A stretch of 51,703 nucleotides of DNA from an uncultured Verrucomicrobia subdivision 3 bacterium (lineage in GTDB: Bacteria; Verrucomicrobiota; Verrucomicrobiia; Limisphaerales; UBA11358). Location of the stretch: the NCBI GenBank assembly GCA_903889895.1, contig CAISYZ010000144.1:1-51703 (forward strand), written 5' to 3'. How positions within the stretch are numbered: position 1 is the stretch's first letter; the number at the start of each line of letters is the position of its first letter. The translations under genes and the position numbers were made by a program. Positions 50,109 through 51,703 of the stretch are shown here, in pieces. The notes beneath the pieces are model-generated. The model saw nothing but the letters and a program-made list of their open reading frames with translations. It was not told the DNA's origin and did no database searches.

Positions 50109-50477
50109 TCAATCCAAATGCAGCGCCTGTTCCAGCAACGTCTCCAAATGCCCAGACAACGCGCTTTCCCCAACGGTCAGATTTGCGCCGGCTTGCTGTG
50201 CGGCACTGAGCAAGTCGGGTTTGTTGTCTGGCGCAAAGGCAATAATCGGCAGATGACTGGTGTTGGCTTCGGCGCGGATTTTGCCGATGGCACCCGTGAT
50301 TTCGCCGTGTGTCTCCAAATCCACGAACAGGAGTAATGGGGTTTCGCGTTTCGCCGTGGCGGCGAGCAGGGCGGGGTTGTTCACCGCGAGAACGCGGTAG
50401 TTCAAATCCTGCAGCCGGTTCACAAGTTGGCTGCCGGGCATGAGCCGTTCGTAAAAGACAATGGCGAGCGGCTGCAT
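50109..50477 (-). CDS. Degenerate receiver-like protein
   Basis: A 122-aa protein with the CheY-like alternation (LAIVFYERL, YRVLAVN, TPLLLFVDLETHGE, LPIIAFAPDNK, GANLTVGESAL). An Asp in the LLFVDLE strand occupies the phospho-acceptor place. The N-terminal acidic pair is missing (IVFYERLMPG) and no Lys is found in the final strand. It is therefore probably a pseudo-receiver that binds a partner without normal phosphorylation. It begins 3 nt after gltD on the same strand, so its product may be linked to glutamate synthase or to nitrogen status. Confidence 0.7.
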   Translation of the reverse strand: MQPLAIVFYERLMPGSQLVNRLQDLNYRVLAVNNPALLAATAKRETPLLLFVDLETHGEITGAIGKIRAEANTSHLPIIAFAPDNKPDLLSAAQQAGANLTVGESALSGHLETLLEQALHLD

Positions 50478-50480
50478 GAA

Positions 50481-51703
50481 TCAGGGCAGATCCGTGGCGC
50501 CCATCAGGAAACGGTCGCATTCGCGGGCGGCACCGCGGCCTTCGTTGAAGCCCCAAACCACAAGGCTCTGACCGCGCCGGCAATCGCCGCACGCAAACAC
50601 CTTCGGATGGTTCGTCTTGTATTTCTCGAAGTCGGCTTTGACGTTCGAGCGCGCGTCGCGCTCGACGCCTAGGGCTTCGAGCAACGGCTGTTCCGGTCCG
50701 AGAAAACCCATCGCGAGCAAAACGAGTTGCGCGGGCAAAACTTGTTCCGTGCCGGCAATTTTCTGTGGGCCGAAATTTCCTTTGTCGTCCTTTTTCCATT
50801 CGACGTTCACGGTGTGGACGGCCTTCACGTTGCCGTTGGCGTCGCCCTCAAATTTCGTCGCAGTAGTGAGGTAAGTGCGCGGATCGGCGCCGAATTTCGC
50901 GGCGGCTTCTTCCTGACCGTAATCCACCTTGAGCGTCTTGGGCCATTCGGGCCACGGATTATCCTTGGCGCGCTCCAGCGGCGGTTTGGCCATGATTTCC
51001 AATTGCACCACGCTCTGGCAGCCGTGCCGCAACGAGGTGCCGACGCAGTCGGTGCCGGTATCGCCGCCGCCGATGACGACGACGTTCTTGCCGTCAGCGG
51101 TGATGTTTGTGCCGGGCTTCACACCATCGAGTAAATTCTTGGTGTTCGCGGTGAGAAATTCCATCGCGAGATGAATGCCTTTTAGTTCGCGGCCAGGAAT
51201 CGGCAGGTCGCGGCCCTTGGTCGCGCCGGTCGCGAGAATGACGGCGTCAAATTCCTGCGTCAATTTTTCTGCCGGATAATTTTTGCCGACTTCCGTGTTG
51301 CAGACAAATTTCACGCCTTCTTTTTCCAGCAAGGCGATGCGGCGCAGCACGACTTCCGTTTTGTCGAGCTTCATGTTGGGAATGCCATACATGAGCAAAC
51401 CACCCGGACGGTCGGCGCGTTCGAACACGGTGACTTCATGTCCGGCCTTGTTCAATTGGGCGGCGGCGGATAGCCCGGCGGGGCCGGAGCCGACGACGGC
51501 GACTTTCTTGCCAGTGCGCTTCTTTGGCGGTTCCGGCGTGACCCAGCCGTTTTCCCAGCCGTGGTCAATGATGCTGACCTCGATGTTCTTGATGGTGACG
51601 GCGGGTTCTTTCATGCCGAGCACGCAGGAGCCTTCGCACGGCGCGGGACAAACGCGGCCGGTGAACTCGGGAAAATTATTCGTCTTGTGCAGCCGGTCGA
51701 GCG
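50481..51703 (-). CDS. gltD: Glutamate synthase small subunit (5' end outside window)
   Basis: The 3' part (about 407 codons) of the NADPH-dependent subunit that feeds electrons to the glutamate-forming large subunit. The frame continues to the window edge, with [23 protein letters not shown] (cysteines of the N-terminal Fe-S region). FAD-binding [65 protein letters not shown]-binding [22 protein letters not shown] and the C-terminal [22 protein letters not shown] follow. The pairing large subunit gltB is expected upstream of the window. The stop lies 3 nt before the pseudo-receiver gene. Confidence 0.97.
   Translation of the reverse strand, partial: LDRLHKTNNFPEFTGRVCPAPCEGSCVLGMKEPAVTIKNIEVSIIDHGWENGWVTPEPPKKRTGKKVAVVGSGPAGLSAAAQLNKAGHEVTVFERADRPGGLLMYGIPNMKLDKTEVVLRRIALLEKEGVKFVCNTEVGKNYPAEKLTQEFDAVILATGATKGRDLPIPGRELKGIHLAMEFLTANTKNLLDGVKPGTNITADGKNVVVIGGGDTGTDCVGTSLRHGCQSVVQLEIMAKPPLERAKDNPWPEWPKTLKVDYGQEEAAAKFGADPRTYLTTATKFEGDANGNVKAVHTVNVEWKKDDKGNFGPQKIAGTEQVLPAQLVLLAMGFLGPEQPLLEALGVERDARSNVKADFEKYKTNHPKVFACGDCRRGQSLVVWGFNEGRGAARECDRFLMGATDLP

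Overview
The window looks like a chromosomal segment of a Verrucomicrobiota bacterium, most likely of the Pedosphaera/Limisphaerales kind. This is inferred from the high-GC coding style, the prepilin-like protein ending in a SFADGH-type motif, the 35-residue basic protein beginning MGKQYNK, a twin-arginine acid phosphatase, secreted glycoside hydrolases, YHYH and sulfatase-modifying-factor-like secreted proteins, and many short palindromic repeats that have entered genes. No rRNA or tRNA gene was seen.

Layout. 1-8.2 kb: the 3' end of aconitase, a secreted acid phosphatase, a TlpA-like thioredoxin, a desaturase, a TfoX-N protein, a 35-aa basic protein, a SecD-P1-like lipoprotein paired with an M23 peptidase, and a prepilin-like protein. 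8.2-20.5 kb: a tight minus-strand run GH35, GH95, heparinase-like, purD, nadA, divergent from a GH106 gene. Together these form a secreted polysaccharide-degrading locus (galactose, fucose, uronate and rhamnose linkages) joined to housekeeping genes. 20.5-22.8 kb: purM and a sulfatase-modifying-factor-like gene interrupted by one in-frame stop.

22.9-35.8 kb: an apparent integrated element of about 12.9 kb, bounded by near-identical 22-nt direct repeats. It carries a tyrosine recombinase, a small HTH protein, an HUH-type replication initiator with a co-transcribed small protein and a long hairpin nearby, a protein of unknown function, a zinc-ribbon protein, and a type I restriction-modification operon hsdM-hsdS-ATPase-hsdR. 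The ATPase is an unusual extra component. Two small accessory proteins (one DUF6573-like) and dense inverted repeats close the element. The flanking chromosome carries strings of tiny hairpins with three-base loops.

36-44 kb: a fibronectin-III protein behind a CRP-like palindrome, a 21-nt tandem repeat open on both strands, a secreted beta-propeller-like protein, pyrK-pyrD, two small conserved genes, a repeat-rich gap and an MFS transporter. 43.3-48.5 kb: a Cpx-like periplasmic-response cluster. It has an OmpR-type regulator with its sensor kinase, a minus-strand operon (30-aa ORF, lone receiver, Spy/CpxP-like protein) and a YHYH protein, and the same direct-repeat operator lies before all three transcription units. 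48.5-51.7 kb: hemW, a cold-shock protein, a degenerate receiver and the 3' part of gltD, cut by the window end.
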